Part shown: piece after piece, positions 1-6,689 of the stretch
Layout of the letters: each line of letters starts with the position of its first letter
Numbering within the stretch: position 1 is the first letter of the stretch
NCBI GenBank assembly: GCA_947626485.1
Contig: CANQSG010000042.1
Location: 1-13,583 of the forward strand
Source of the DNA: an uncultured Clostridia bacterium
Lineage (GTDB): Bacteria > Bacillota > Clostridia > Oscillospirales > Acutalibacteraceae
Length of the DNA stretch: 13,583 nucleotides
Direction of reading: 5' to 3'
Translations under genes and position numbers: made by a program
The notes under the pieces: model-generated
Databases searched by the model: none
Told to the model about the DNA's origin: nothing
Seen by the model: only the letters and a program-made list of their open reading frames with translations

Positions 1-126
1 GAAGTCCTAATTGCCTTTCTTGCTACCGGAGAAGTTTTTTGACCTGATTTTGTAACACATCATTGACAAACCTACACGCGCAAAAAATCCCGCCGCACAA
101 AAAGCGATGTTCTTGCCGGGGTGGCG

Positions 127-333
127 TCACAGATTCCTTTCGGGATTGTCGGTCTGCTCCAGAAGATAATCCAGCGAGACGTGAAAATAGTTTGCAATTT
201 GAATCAGTTCCGCAAGACCGGGCTCCCGCTCGCCCGTTTCGTATCGGCTGATGGTGTTCTGGTTCATGTTCAGATCCATCGCCAGTTTCAACTGCGAAAT
301 ACCCTTGGCTTTTCGAATGGCTTTTAATCTCAT
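127..333 (-). CDS. Small XRE-family transcriptional repressor
   Basis: A 68-residue protein that is almost entirely one Cro/C1-type helix-turn-helix domain (residues 1-58). The typical landmarks are visible: RKAKGISQLKLA (7-18), the recognition-helix segment NQNTISRYETGEREP (24-38), and the closing IANYFHVSLDYLL (46-58). The family binds operator DNA as a dimer and usually represses its own and a divergent promoter. No sensor, peptidase or oligomerisation domain follows the HTH, so this is a minimal regulator of the kind found in mobile elements and toxin or defence loci. ATG is at 333-331, preceded on the minus strand by AAGGGG. The divergent gene begins at 476, and the space between carries two direct repeats that are the likely operators (separate entries). 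Family is confident; the regulated target is inferred from layout. Confidence 0.9.
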   Translation of the reverse strand: MRLKAIRKAKGISQLKLAMDLNMNQNTISRYETGEREPGLAELIQIANYFHVSLDYLLEQTDNPERNL

Positions 334-345
334 AAAAATTACCCC

Positions 346-374
346 TTGACTTTATTATCCCATATCGGTATAAT
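346..374 (+). promoter_or_regulatory. Near-consensus sigma-A promoter for the HTH/lipoprotein pair
   Basis: TTGACT (346-351) and a perfect TATAAT (369-374) are separated by exactly 17 bases. It faces the 476 and 694 genes and lies between divergent regulators. A promoter this strong in front of a regulatory gene normally needs a repressor. The -10 box lies inside the first of two direct repeats, which fits control by the divergent XRE protein. Confidence 0.8.
357..372 (+). repeat. Candidate operator, copy 1
   Basis: ATCCCATATCGGTATA. It matches copy 2 (381-396) at 13 of 16 positions, with only the central bases differing. The core CCCATATCGG is an imperfect palindrome (CC-N-ATAT-N-GG), as expected for a dimeric XRE repressor site. 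It covers the spacer end and most of the -10 box of the promoter at 346-374. Binding here would block RNA polymerase. Confidence 0.6.
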
Positions 375-380
375 ATAAAT

Positions 381-396
381 ATCCCAATACGGTATA
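381..396 (+). repeat. Candidate operator, copy 2
   Basis: ATCCCAATACGGTATA, starting 24 bases after copy 1 in the same orientation, so the two copies sit a little over two helical turns apart. It falls around the probable transcription start of the plus-strand promoter. Such spaced repeats allow cooperative repressor binding. The role as operator is an inference. Confidence 0.55.
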
Positions 397-475
397 TTTC
401 GGGGCAAAAAGCGGTCGCAACCCAAGCGGTTTCAGGTTCGCCGTCCGCCGGAAATTTTTGCGCAGGGGTGAGGAA

Positions 476-676
476 ATGGAAAAAAGTCAGCTTTACATGA
501 CGGTAAAGGAAGCGGCGCAGCTTTGGGGCGTCACAGAGGATACCGTCCGCCGATGGTGCAGAGAGGGGAAAATCGGCGTATTTCCGCAGAAGGACGAGTC
601 GAATCGGCGTTGGTTTATTCCGCGCGGCGCCAAAAGACCGGAAAGCAAAACAAAGCAAAATAGGGACGCAAAATAA
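476..676 (+). CDS. MerR/excisionase-like small HTH DNA-binding protein
   Basis: A 66-residue protein with one winged-helix/MerR-type DNA-binding domain: VKEAAQLWGVTEDTVRRWCREGKI (10-33) forms the HTH, and the segment to RRWFIP (44-49) is the wing. The tail is basic (KRPESKTKQNR). The fold is shared by excisionase-like factors and small regulators in Clostridia, and no effector domain is present. The ATG at 476 is chosen because AGGGGTGAGG lies just upstream; a TTG at 458 in the same frame would place the start before that site and is unlikely. It is 17 bases upstream of the lipoprotein gene and probably co-transcribed with it from the promoter at 346-374. It could be a regulator or a recombination directionality factor; no integrase is visible in the window to support the latter. 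Confidence 0.8.
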   Translation: MEKSQLYMTVKEAAQLWGVTEDTVRRWCREGKIGVFPQKDESNRRWFIPRGAKRPESKTKQNRDAK

Positions 677-693
677 AAAAGGAGAGATCTGTC

Positions 694-1170
694 ATGAAAA
701 AAACAATTTCATTCGTGCTGGCTCTGATAATGCTTTGCACAATGGCGGCGTGTGGGACGACAACCGGCAATTTTGATACGCCCGCTCCCGCGCCGGAAAG
801 AACGCGTGTTGAATTAAACGGAGATAACGCAATCGTTTACTTTATGGCCGATGCCGATATTTCCGATGTCGAGGTAACCGGAGGAAGTGCATTGGCCGGC
901 TACAAATTCCGAGCGAATTTACACGTTACGGTTGACAAGAAGCAAGATTTCGAGCTGGAAAATGTGAACCTCACGCTTACTGTATACATTTCGGGAATGG
1001 AACGGTGGTCGGTTAGCTCTACGGAAAAGACGGTTTCCGTTCAGGTGCCTTACAGCGGGCACGCTGAAAAAACAATATCCATAACCGGCAGTTCTCATAC
1101 AGAAACGGGAGCAAACCCGTATGTTGATTTCGTCTCCATTACAGCGGCATCCGGAGCAATTCTTCAATAA
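694..1170 (+). CDS. Secreted lipoprotein of unknown function
   Basis: A 158-residue protein beginning with a classical lipoprotein signal: MKK, a hydrophobic stretch FVLALIMLCT, and the lipobox MAAC with the lipidated cysteine at residue 20. A short Pro/Ala/Thr linker (about 21-36) follows, then a domain of alternating hydrophobic residues that looks beta-rich (about 37-158). I do not recognise a family. It should be anchored on the outer face of the cytoplasmic membrane. AAAGGAGA (678-685) is a good ribosome site before the ATG. The gene follows the small HTH gene in one probable operon and ends just before a strong terminator. Its lower GC content than the downstream genes suggests it came with the accessory module. 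Function cannot be named. Confidence 0.8.
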   Translation: MKKTISFVLALIMLCTMAACGTTTGNFDTPAPAPERTRVELNGDNAIVYFMADADISDVEVTGGSALAGYKFRANLHVTVDKKQDFELENVNLTLTVYISGMERWSVSSTEKTVSVQVPYSGHAEKTISITGSSHTETGANPYVDFVSITAASGAILQ

Positions 1171-1200
1171 ATTTTTGAATTTTCTCAAGGTATAGAGTGT

Positions 1201-1245
1201 AAAAGCCCTCGCAAACGTCTGCACGGACGTCGGCGGGGCTTTTTC
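1201..1245 (+). terminator. Rho-independent terminator after the lipoprotein gene
   Basis: The outer arms AAAAGCCC (1201-1208) and GGGCTTTT (1236-1243) pair perfectly, and an inner stem ACGTC (1215-1219)/GACGT (1226-1230) extends the hairpin. A run of five T (1240-1244) follows the GC-rich arm. It closes the 476-1170 operon and also marks the end of the AT-richer block. Confidence 0.85.
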
Positions 1246-1384
1246 TAAGGTAGTGATTTTTCCACATGGGGGGTCTTGTGCCCTTTTTGTCGGGTGATTC
1301 GCGGCTCCGGCGGGACCGTTGCCCAGCAGCAGCGCGCCGTTTTTTTGATAAATTCGGCGCAACGGCGCCGCCGATTCCCCGCAG
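1246..1384. other. Intergenic spacer with no gene
   Basis: No start codon with a ribosome site and no RNA gene is seen here. A T-run (1340-1346) follows a possible weak hairpin, CGGCG (1308-1312)/CGCCG (1335-1339) with a 22-base loop. It is too weak to call a terminator. Composition changes here from the AT-richer left block to the GC-rich remainder. Confidence 0.5.
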
Positions 1385-1413
1385 TTGCTTTTTAGGGCGG
1401 GGTATGGTATAAT
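1385..1413 (+). promoter_or_regulatory. Sigma-A promoter with extended -10 for the UbiA operon
   Basis: TTGCTT (1385-1390), a 17-base spacer and TATAAT (1408-1413), with TGG directly before the -10 giving an extended -10 element. It is 53 bases upstream of the prenyltransferase ATG. It should drive the three-gene operon to the terminator at 4433. Confidence 0.85.
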
Positions 1414-1466
1414 CCTATTATTAAAACGGAATTTGACGGCGGCGGACGGAAAACGGAGGGCTCGGG

Positions 1467-2396
1467 ATGAAAAAATATCTGCGCGTGATGCGCATCGATC
1501 ACTGGATCAAGCAATTCTTCATCGTGCCGGGCTGCATCTGCGCCTATCTGCTTGCCGGAGAGGACGCCACGATCGGCGCCGCCCTGCTGCACTTTGTCGT
1601 CGGCTTTCTGGGCACCAGCCTGATCGCCTCGGCGAATTACGTCATCAACGAATGGCTCGACGCGGCGTTTGACCGCTTCCACCCGACCAAGAAAAACCGC
1701 AGCGTCGTCACGGAGGACGTCGACGGCAGGGTGATCTGGGCGCTCTGGGGCGCGCTGTCGCTGGCGGGATTCTGCCTCGGCTGGCTGCTGAGCCTCTCCT
1801 TCCTCGTGACGCAGATCTGGCTCTGGGTCATGGGCATTCTCTATAATGTCAAGCCCTTCCGCACGAAGGACATCGCGATCCTCGACGTGCTCTCCGAGTC
1901 CGTCAACAACGCGATCCGCCTGCTGATGGGCTGGTTCCTCATCTCCCCGCGCACCCTGCCGCCTTGCAGTATTCTGCTCGGCTACTGGATGGCGGGCGCT
2001 TTTTTGATGGCGATCAAGCGTTACGCGGAATACCGCATGATCGGCGACCCGGAGCTGGCGGGCAAATATCGCCGTTCCTTCCGGTTTTACACCGAAAAAT
2101 CCCTGCTTATCAGCGCGTTTTTCTACGCGATGTGCTCCGTCCTCTTTATCGGCATTTTCCTGACGAAATACCGCATCGAGCTGATTTTATTCATGCCGCT
2201 GCTCATCGGCCTGTTCTGCTATTATTTTTGGATCTCGTTCAAGCAGGATTCGGCGGTGCAGAAGCCGGAAAAGCTCTACGGCGAAAAGGGGCTGATGGCC
2301 TATCTCCTGCTGCTCGCCGTCGTCTTCACGCTGCTGATGCTGATCGACATTCCGGCGCTGAATATTTTTGTCACCAACGCGCTCACCACGTTTTAA
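1467..2396 (+). CDS. UbiA-family prenyltransferase, polyprenyl-phosphate phosphoribosyltransferase-like
   Basis: A 309-residue polytopic membrane protein. Known members of this UbiA branch (decaprenyl-phosphate phosphoribosyltransferase of mycobacteria) move 5-phosphoribose from PRPP to a polyprenyl phosphate. The diagnostic first aspartate motif is present: N61, D65, D69 followed by HPTK (72-75) and R78, in the N-x3-D-x3-D-x2-HPTK-x2-R arrangement. A second cytosolic motif has YNVKPFRTKD (126-135), D140, E144, N148 and R151. KRYAEY (184-189) and YRRSFRFYT (201-209) also fit the branch. About nine hydrophobic segments can be traced. GGAGGG (1455-1460) precedes the ATG. It is the first gene of an operon with a HAD phosphatase and a GT-C glycosyltransferase, which supports a lipid-linked sugar role over quinone or heme prenylation. 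The exact substrate is inferred; the family call is firm. Confidence 0.85.
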   Translation: MKKYLRVMRIDHWIKQFFIVPGCICAYLLAGEDATIGAALLHFVVGFLGTSLIASANYVINEWLDAAFDRFHPTKKNRSVVTEDVDGRVIWALWGALSLAGFCLGWLLSLSFLVTQIWLWVMGILYNVKPFRTKDIAILDVLSESVNNAIRLLMGWFLISPRTLPPCSILLGYWMAGAFLMAIKRYAEYRMIGDPELAGKYRRSFRFYTEKSLLISAFFYAMCSVLFIGIFLTKYRIELILFMPLLIGLFCYYFWISFKQDSAVQKPEKLYGEKGLMAYLLLLAVVFTLLMLIDIPALNIFVTNALTTF

Positions 2397-2421
2397 GCGG
2401 TCGGATCCGAAGGGGGAAGCC

Positions 2422-3078
2422 ATGCGGGAAGCAAAAGCGCCGACGGATTACGCGGCCTATCTCTTTGACGTCGACGGAACGCTCTACGCCCAGCGCCCGC
2501 TGCGGCTGCGCATGGCCGTGCGCATGGCAGCCTTTGCCCTGCGCCACCCCGGCAAGCTCGGCGACCTGCGGCTCGTGATGCAGTATCGCCGCCTGCGGGA
2601 GCAGGACGACCTTCGCGAGCTTTCGACCGAAGCGCTCGCCGACGCGCTCGCCGACCGACGCGGGCTGCCGCACGACCGGGTGCGCGCCGCGGTGCAGCGC
2701 TGGCTCTTTGCCGAACCGCTCGCGCTGCTGCCGCGCTGCGCCTATCGCGACGTGTTGGAATTCCTGCAAACGGCTGCCGCGCGCGGGGCGGTCGTCGCGA
2801 TCTATTCGGACTATCCGGCGGCGGACAAGCTGGTTGCGCTCGGCGTGCGCGCCGATTTCGTCTTCTGCGCGGACGACCCGCAGATCGCCGCCCAAAAGCC
2901 GGATCGCCGCGCGATGGCGCACATTCTGACGACCCTCGGCCTGCCGGCGGACGGCGTTTTATACGTCGGCGACCGGGCGGAAAAGGACGGGCGCGCCGCC
3001 GCCCTCATCGGTATGCCGTATTGCGACGTCGTCGAATTCCGCGCCGCGCTGCGGGCACAAAAGGGGACAGAAAGATGA
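2422..3078 (+). CDS. HAD-superfamily hydrolase, probable phosphatase
   Basis: A 218-residue cytosolic protein with all four HAD motifs: DVDGTLY (D16 nucleophile, D18 acid/base), S129 in IYSD, K159 in QKPD, and GDRAEKD (D184, D189). The helical stretch at about 25-105 is a C1-type cap, as in phosphoglycolate-phosphatase-like enzymes, so a small phosphorylated substrate or an exposed phosphate is likely. ATG 2422 is preferred over in-frame upstream starts because GAAGGGGGAAG lies just before it and the upstream start would overlap the prenyltransferase. It overlaps the next gene by ATGA at 3075, so translation is probably coupled. Given its neighbours, removal of the 5-phosphate from a polyprenyl-phosphoryl-ribose-5-phosphate is an attractive role, but this is inference; general phosphosugar or nucleotide housekeeping is the alternative. 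Confidence 0.8.
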   Translation: MREAKAPTDYAAYLFDVDGTLYAQRPLRLRMAVRMAAFALRHPGKLGDLRLVMQYRRLREQDDLRELSTEALADALADRRGLPHDRVRAAVQRWLFAEPLALLPRCAYRDVLEFLQTAAARGAVVAIYSDYPAADKLVALGVRADFVFCADDPQIAAQKPDRRAMAHILTTLGLPADGVLYVGDRAEKDGRAAALIGMPYCDVVEFRAALRAQKGTER

Positions 3079-4415
3079 AGGAAAAAACCGAAAACCGGAT
3101 CCGAACCCGCCTGTCGCGCGCGGCGGGTTGGCTCGACATCCACGCCGACCGGCTGCTGCTCGTGCTGCTCGCGTTGCAGGCGATCGGCCTTGTCGTCACG
3201 CTGCTGTGCGTCGGCGTTTTGACCGTCGGGGATTCGCCGAGCTACATCGCGCCGGCCGAGAGCTTCCTGCAAAGCGGCGTCATGCGCGACACGCACGGGG
3301 CGCCGATTTTGCAGCGCACGCCGGGGTATCCCTTTCTGCTGGCGATGATTTACGCGGTGACCGGCGGGAGCAACCTCGCCGTCGTCTTTGTGCAGATGGG
3401 GATGGCGCTCGCCGTGACCTTCCTGCTTTTCCGGGTCGTCGGCAGCTTGACGCGCCCCTGCCTCGGCCTCGCCGCCGCCCTCTTTTATATCGCCGATTTC
3501 GCGGTTTACAGCGCCGCCGTTTCTATTTTGACCGACCTGCCCTTCGCCTTCCTTTTGACGCTCGCGCTGTTCCTGCTGACAAAGCGGCTGCAAACCGGGG
3601 AAAGCCGGTATCTCGTCGGCTGCTTCGCCCTGTTGCAGGTCGCGATGCTCTTCCGCCCGACGATTTTGTATTTCAATCTGCTGCTGGCGGCGGTGCTGCT
3701 CGTTTTCTCGCTGCTGCGCCGTTTGTCCTGGAAGACGACCGGCGTTTACCTGCTGCTTCTCCTGGTCGTTCTGGGCGGCTGGACGGCGCGCAACGCGGTG
3801 CGCTTCGGGCGGCCGGTCTTCACGACGATCCGGGAGGAAAGCACCTATCTTTATTATGCGCCGGAGCTCTACGCGCAGGAAAACGACATTTCGTTCGACG
3901 AGGCGATGGCGCATTTCGAGGCGCAGCTCGAAGAACAATACCCGGATTTCGACCGGCTGCCGCGCATGGAACAGGTCGACGCCTACCGCCAAATCGGCTC
4001 GACTTATCTGCGCGCCCACCCGCTCGGCTATCTGCGCATGAACGTGCTGGGGCTTTTCAAAGAAATGGTGGGTCCCGATTCGGACACCATCGACGCCCTG
4101 CCGCTGCCGGCGGCGCTGCGGACGCTCTGCAAGCTGGGGGTCGCCGGAATGCTGCTGCTGTCCTATTTGCTGTACGCGGTCGGCTTTTTCGCCAACCTCC
4201 GGCGGCTGCGCTGGCTTGACTGGCTGCTGCTGTTGACGACGATGTACCTCATGGCGAGCACCGCCGTGCTCGGGTACAGCCGCTTCCGCCTCGCCTTTTA
4301 TCCCACGAGCCTGACCGGCACCTTCCTCTGCCTGCGCACCCGTGCCTTCGCCGCGCCGAAGCCGAAACCCGAACCGGCGCAACCGAACGAAGCGGCCGGG
4401 GAAGCGTCCCGTTGA
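3075..4415 (+). CDS. GT-C membrane glycosyltransferase (PMT/ArnT-like)
   Basis: A 446-residue integral membrane protein. After a short basic N-terminus (about 1-25) comes TM1 and then the first outside loop with GDSPSY (52-57), whose D53 matches the catalytic acid position of GT-C enzymes. RTPGYPFL (81-88) is a hallmark of ArnT/PMT_2-like members. LTDLP (152-156) gives the second loop acid, and an extracellular region of about 240-345 is followed by more TM helices and SRFRLAFYP (402-410), a typical family ending. The tail is Pro/Glu-rich and soluble. GT-C enzymes take a sugar from a polyprenyl-phosphate donor and attach it to a protein, lipid or polymer outside. This fits the UbiA-like gene two genes upstream as donor maker. 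The ATG at 3075 overlaps the HAD stop. Acceptor and sugar are unknown. Confidence 0.82.
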   Translation: MKEKTENRIRTRLSRAAGWLDIHADRLLLVLLALQAIGLVVTLLCVGVLTVGDSPSYIAPAESFLQSGVMRDTHGAPILQRTPGYPFLLAMIYAVTGGSNLAVVFVQMGMALAVTFLLFRVVGSLTRPCLGLAAALFYIADFAVYSAAVSILTDLPFAFLLTLALFLLTKRLQTGESRYLVGCFALLQVAMLFRPTILYFNLLLAAVLLVFSLLRRLSWKTTGVYLLLLLVVLGGWTARNAVRFGRPVFTTIREESTYLYYAPELYAQENDISFDEAMAHFEAQLEEQYPDFDRLPRMEQVDAYRQIGSTYLRAHPLGYLRMNVLGLFKEMVGPDSDTIDALPLPAALRTLCKLGVAGMLLLSYLLYAVGFFANLRRLRWLDWLLLLTTMYLMASTAVLGYSRFRLAFYPTSLTGTFLCLRTRAFAAPKPKPEPAQPNEAAGEASR

Positions 4416-4432
4416 CGCAAAAGGGAAAAAGA

Positions 4433-4468
4433 AAAAGCGACGTTCTTCGTTGGAAGAGCGTCGCTTTT
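4433..4468. terminator. Bidirectional terminator between convergent operons
   Basis: A 16-bp stem: AAAAGCGACGTTCTTC (4433-4448) pairs with GAAGAGCGTCGCTTTT (4453-4468) around a GTTG loop, with a single G-T wobble. On the minus strand it is followed by a long T-rich run (complement of the A-rich tract 4421-4436), and on the plus strand by TTTT. It lies between the stops of the GT-C gene (4415) and the ABC gene (4486), so it serves both. Confidence 0.9.
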
Positions 4469-4485
4469 CTGTCCGTATTGTTCCG

Positions 4486-6666
4486 TCAGGTGCGGATTTT
4501 GGCGGTTTCGCGCTGCGCCATGACGAGGTCGTAGTAGACGGATTTGTGCGCCATCAGCTCGCGGTGGGTGCCGATCTCGACGATGCGGCCCTCGTCGAGG
4601 ACGAGCAGGCGGTCGGCGTCCCGCAGGGTCGAGAGCCGGTGGGCGATCGCGAAGGTCGTCTTGCCCCGCACCAGCTGCGCCAGCGCGTCCTGAATCTTCT
4701 TTTCGGTCTCGGTGTCGAGCGAGGCGGTCGCCTCGTCGAGGATCAGGATTTTCGGGTCGTGCAGAATGGCGCGGGCGATGGCGATGCGCTGGCGTTCGCC
4801 GCCCGAGAGGGTCAGCCCCCGTTCGCCGACCCGGGTCTGATAGCCGTCGGGCAGCAGGACGATGAACTCGTGGGCGTTGGCGATCTTCGCCGCCCGGATG
4901 ATCTCGTCGAAGGTCGCGTCGGGCTTGGCGTAGCGGATGTTGTCGAGCACGGTGCCGTCGAACAGGAAGGTCTCCTGCAATACGACGCCGATCTGGCTGC
5001 GCAGCGTATGCTGCGAGAGGTCGCGCAGGTCGACCCCGTCGACGCGGATGGCGCCCTCGGTCGGGTCGTAGAGCCGCATGACGAGGTTGATGAGCGTCGA
5101 TTTTCCGACGCCCGACGGGCCGACAATGCCGATCATCTCGCCCGGCTCCACGCGGAAGGAGATCTCGTGCAGCACGGTGTGATAGCTCTGATAGCCGAAG
5201 GAGACGTCGTCAAAGACCACCTCGCCGCGGATGGCGAGGTCGACCGGGTCGGGGCGCTCGCGCACCTCGCTCTCCTCGTCGACGATCTCGAAAATTTTCC
5301 CGGCGCTGACCGAGGCGTCGGCGATCTGGCGCGGCAGGCCGATCGACCAGCGCAGCGGGGTGTAGATCATGGAAATGTAGGTGCAGAACTGGATGAGCTG
5401 GCCGAGCTGCATCTCCTGCCGCAGCACCAGCTTTCCGCCGAACCAGAGCACGAAGAACTCGCCGATCGTGGCGAAAAAGGTCAGCAGCGGCACGCATTTC
5501 GACCAGAAGACCTCGGCGCGCACCATGGCTTTCCGGTGCTCCTCGACCGCCCGGCGGTATTTCTGGATTTCGAGCTCTTCGTTGCCGAAGGACTTGACGA
5601 CCCGCACGCCGCTCAGAATATCGTGCAGCACCGTCGACGCCCAGGCGCGCTTGCGCCACGCCTTCCAATAGCGCAGATCCATGCTGTGGGTCAGGCTTTT
5701 CATCGCGAAGATCAGCGGCGGCATCGGCAGCAGCACGAGCAGCGCCAGCCGCACGTCGGTCACGAAGAGGATGACCGAGATGACGAGGAAGGAAAAGAGT
5801 TGAATGATGGCGTCGCGCCCCGTCGAGGACAGGAAGGTCTGCACCCGGCTCGTGTCGCCCGACATCCGGCTCATCAGGGCGCCGGCGGTGTGATTCGAGA
5901 CCGAGCGCATCGAGAGCGCCTGAATTTTTTCAAACAGCAGGGTGCGCAGATCGCGCGAGACGCCGTTCGACAGCCGGTTGGAGAGCTTCTGATTGCCCCG
6001 CGAGAGAAAGGCGGTCGCGACGTGCATGGCGAGAAACAGCCCGAGCAACACGAGCAGCCCCGCAAGGTCGGAACGGTTGCGCGGCACGATGTAATCGTCG
6101 ATGATGCGGCGCATGACGTAGGGGTTGACGATCTGGAACACCTGCGCGAGCACCGTCAGCAGAATCGAGCCGATGAAGATGGCGCGGTAGGGGCGGCAGA
6201 GGCGCAGCATTCGCAGCAGAAGCCGGCTTTTCTTCGCGCAGTGAAAGCACTGATTGCTGCCCCGCGGAAACAGGCGGCCGCATTTCGGGCAGATGTACTC
6301 GCCCTGCGCCTCGTCGTAATCCGGAAAGGCGAGGTGCCGGTTGTGGTAGTCGAGCATCTTCGCGACCTCGGCGTAGCGCAGAAAATACCGATCTGTAAAG
6401 CAGCAGACGCAGCAGGCCTCCCCGCCGGCTTCGAGGTAAAACGAGCCGCTGCCCATGTCCTGCTCGACCTGAAATTCGGCGCAGTCGGCGAGGATAAACC
6501 GCCGCACCGGCACGCCGTCGCGGAAGGCGAAAAGGGTCTCGGGCGTCACGACGAGATAGCCCTCGGTCTTTTCGCCCAAAAAATCGAGGTCGAAGGGCAG
6601 CGCGAAAACGGGCGCCGCGTCCAGCTGTGCGGTGATCTGTTCGGGCAGCGAAAACAGCAGTTTCAA
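4486..6666 (-). CDS. ABC exporter half-transporter with N-terminal zinc ribbon (second subunit)
   Basis: A 726-residue fused permease-ATPase. Residues 1-115 form a soluble region with a possible PH-like beta fold (YLVVTPETLFAF at 37-48) and a CCVCC cluster (85-89). A zinc ribbon follows, C126-x2-C129 and C140-x2-C143. The six-helix exporter membrane domain spans about 155-460. The ATPase is complete: Walker A GPSGVGKST (516-524), Q-loop Q564, signature LSGGE (620-624), Walker B LILDE (641-645) and H676. A typical half-transporter is about 580 residues; the excess is the N-terminal extension. The start is TTG (6666-6664) with AGGGGGA upstream; the next Met is residue 71, inside the domain. It is the last gene of the operon and probably pairs with the 7252-9567 product. 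The substrate is unknown. Confidence 0.88.
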   Translation of the reverse strand: MKLLFSLPEQITAQLDAAPVFALPFDLDFLGEKTEGYLVVTPETLFAFRDGVPVRRFILADCAEFQVEQDMGSGSFYLEAGGEACCVCCFTDRYFLRYAEVAKMLDYHNRHLAFPDYDEAQGEYICPKCGRLFPRGSNQCFHCAKKSRLLLRMLRLCRPYRAIFIGSILLTVLAQVFQIVNPYVMRRIIDDYIVPRNRSDLAGLLVLLGLFLAMHVATAFLSRGNQKLSNRLSNGVSRDLRTLLFEKIQALSMRSVSNHTAGALMSRMSGDTSRVQTFLSSTGRDAIIQLFSFLVISVILFVTDVRLALLVLLPMPPLIFAMKSLTHSMDLRYWKAWRKRAWASTVLHDILSGVRVVKSFGNEELEIQKYRRAVEEHRKAMVRAEVFWSKCVPLLTFFATIGEFFVLWFGGKLVLRQEMQLGQLIQFCTYISMIYTPLRWSIGLPRQIADASVSAGKIFEIVDEESEVRERPDPVDLAIRGEVVFDDVSFGYQSYHTVLHEISFRVEPGEMIGIVGPSGVGKSTLINLVMRLYDPTEGAIRVDGVDLRDLSQHTLRSQIGVVLQETFLFDGTVLDNIRYAKPDATFDEIIRAAKIANAHEFIVLLPDGYQTRVGERGLTLSGGERQRIAIARAILHDPKILILDEATASLDTETEKKIQDALAQLVRGKTTFAIAHRLSTLRDADRLLVLDEGRIVEIGTHRELMAHKSVYYDLVMAQRETAKIRT

Positions 6667-6689
6667 CGGAAATTCCCCCTGTTCGCAGG

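Noticed and set aside
1..126. Terminator for the XRE gene
   Set aside because: On the minus strand there is a T-run near 86-92, but the arms before it pair over only three or four bases. No gene or site could be supported in this stretch.
23..658. A 211-codon minus-strand open frame across the regulator region
   Set aside because: It crosses both small HTH genes and their promoter region. It has no domain and no ribosome site.
1308..1346. Possible second terminator (CGGCG/CGCCG stem with T7)
   Set aside because: The stem is only five base pairs with a 22-base loop and no gene ends close by. The T-run is probably just part of the AT-rich spacer.
919..1362. A 147-codon minus-strand open frame
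   Set aside because: It is opposite the lipoprotein and spans its terminator hairpin. The translation shows no family pattern.
2811..4382. A 523-codon open frame on the minus strand
   Set aside because: It is antisense to the HAD and GT-C genes, and its translation is repetitive Arg/Gln/Glu-rich low-complexity sequence with no ribosome site. It is a composition artefact.
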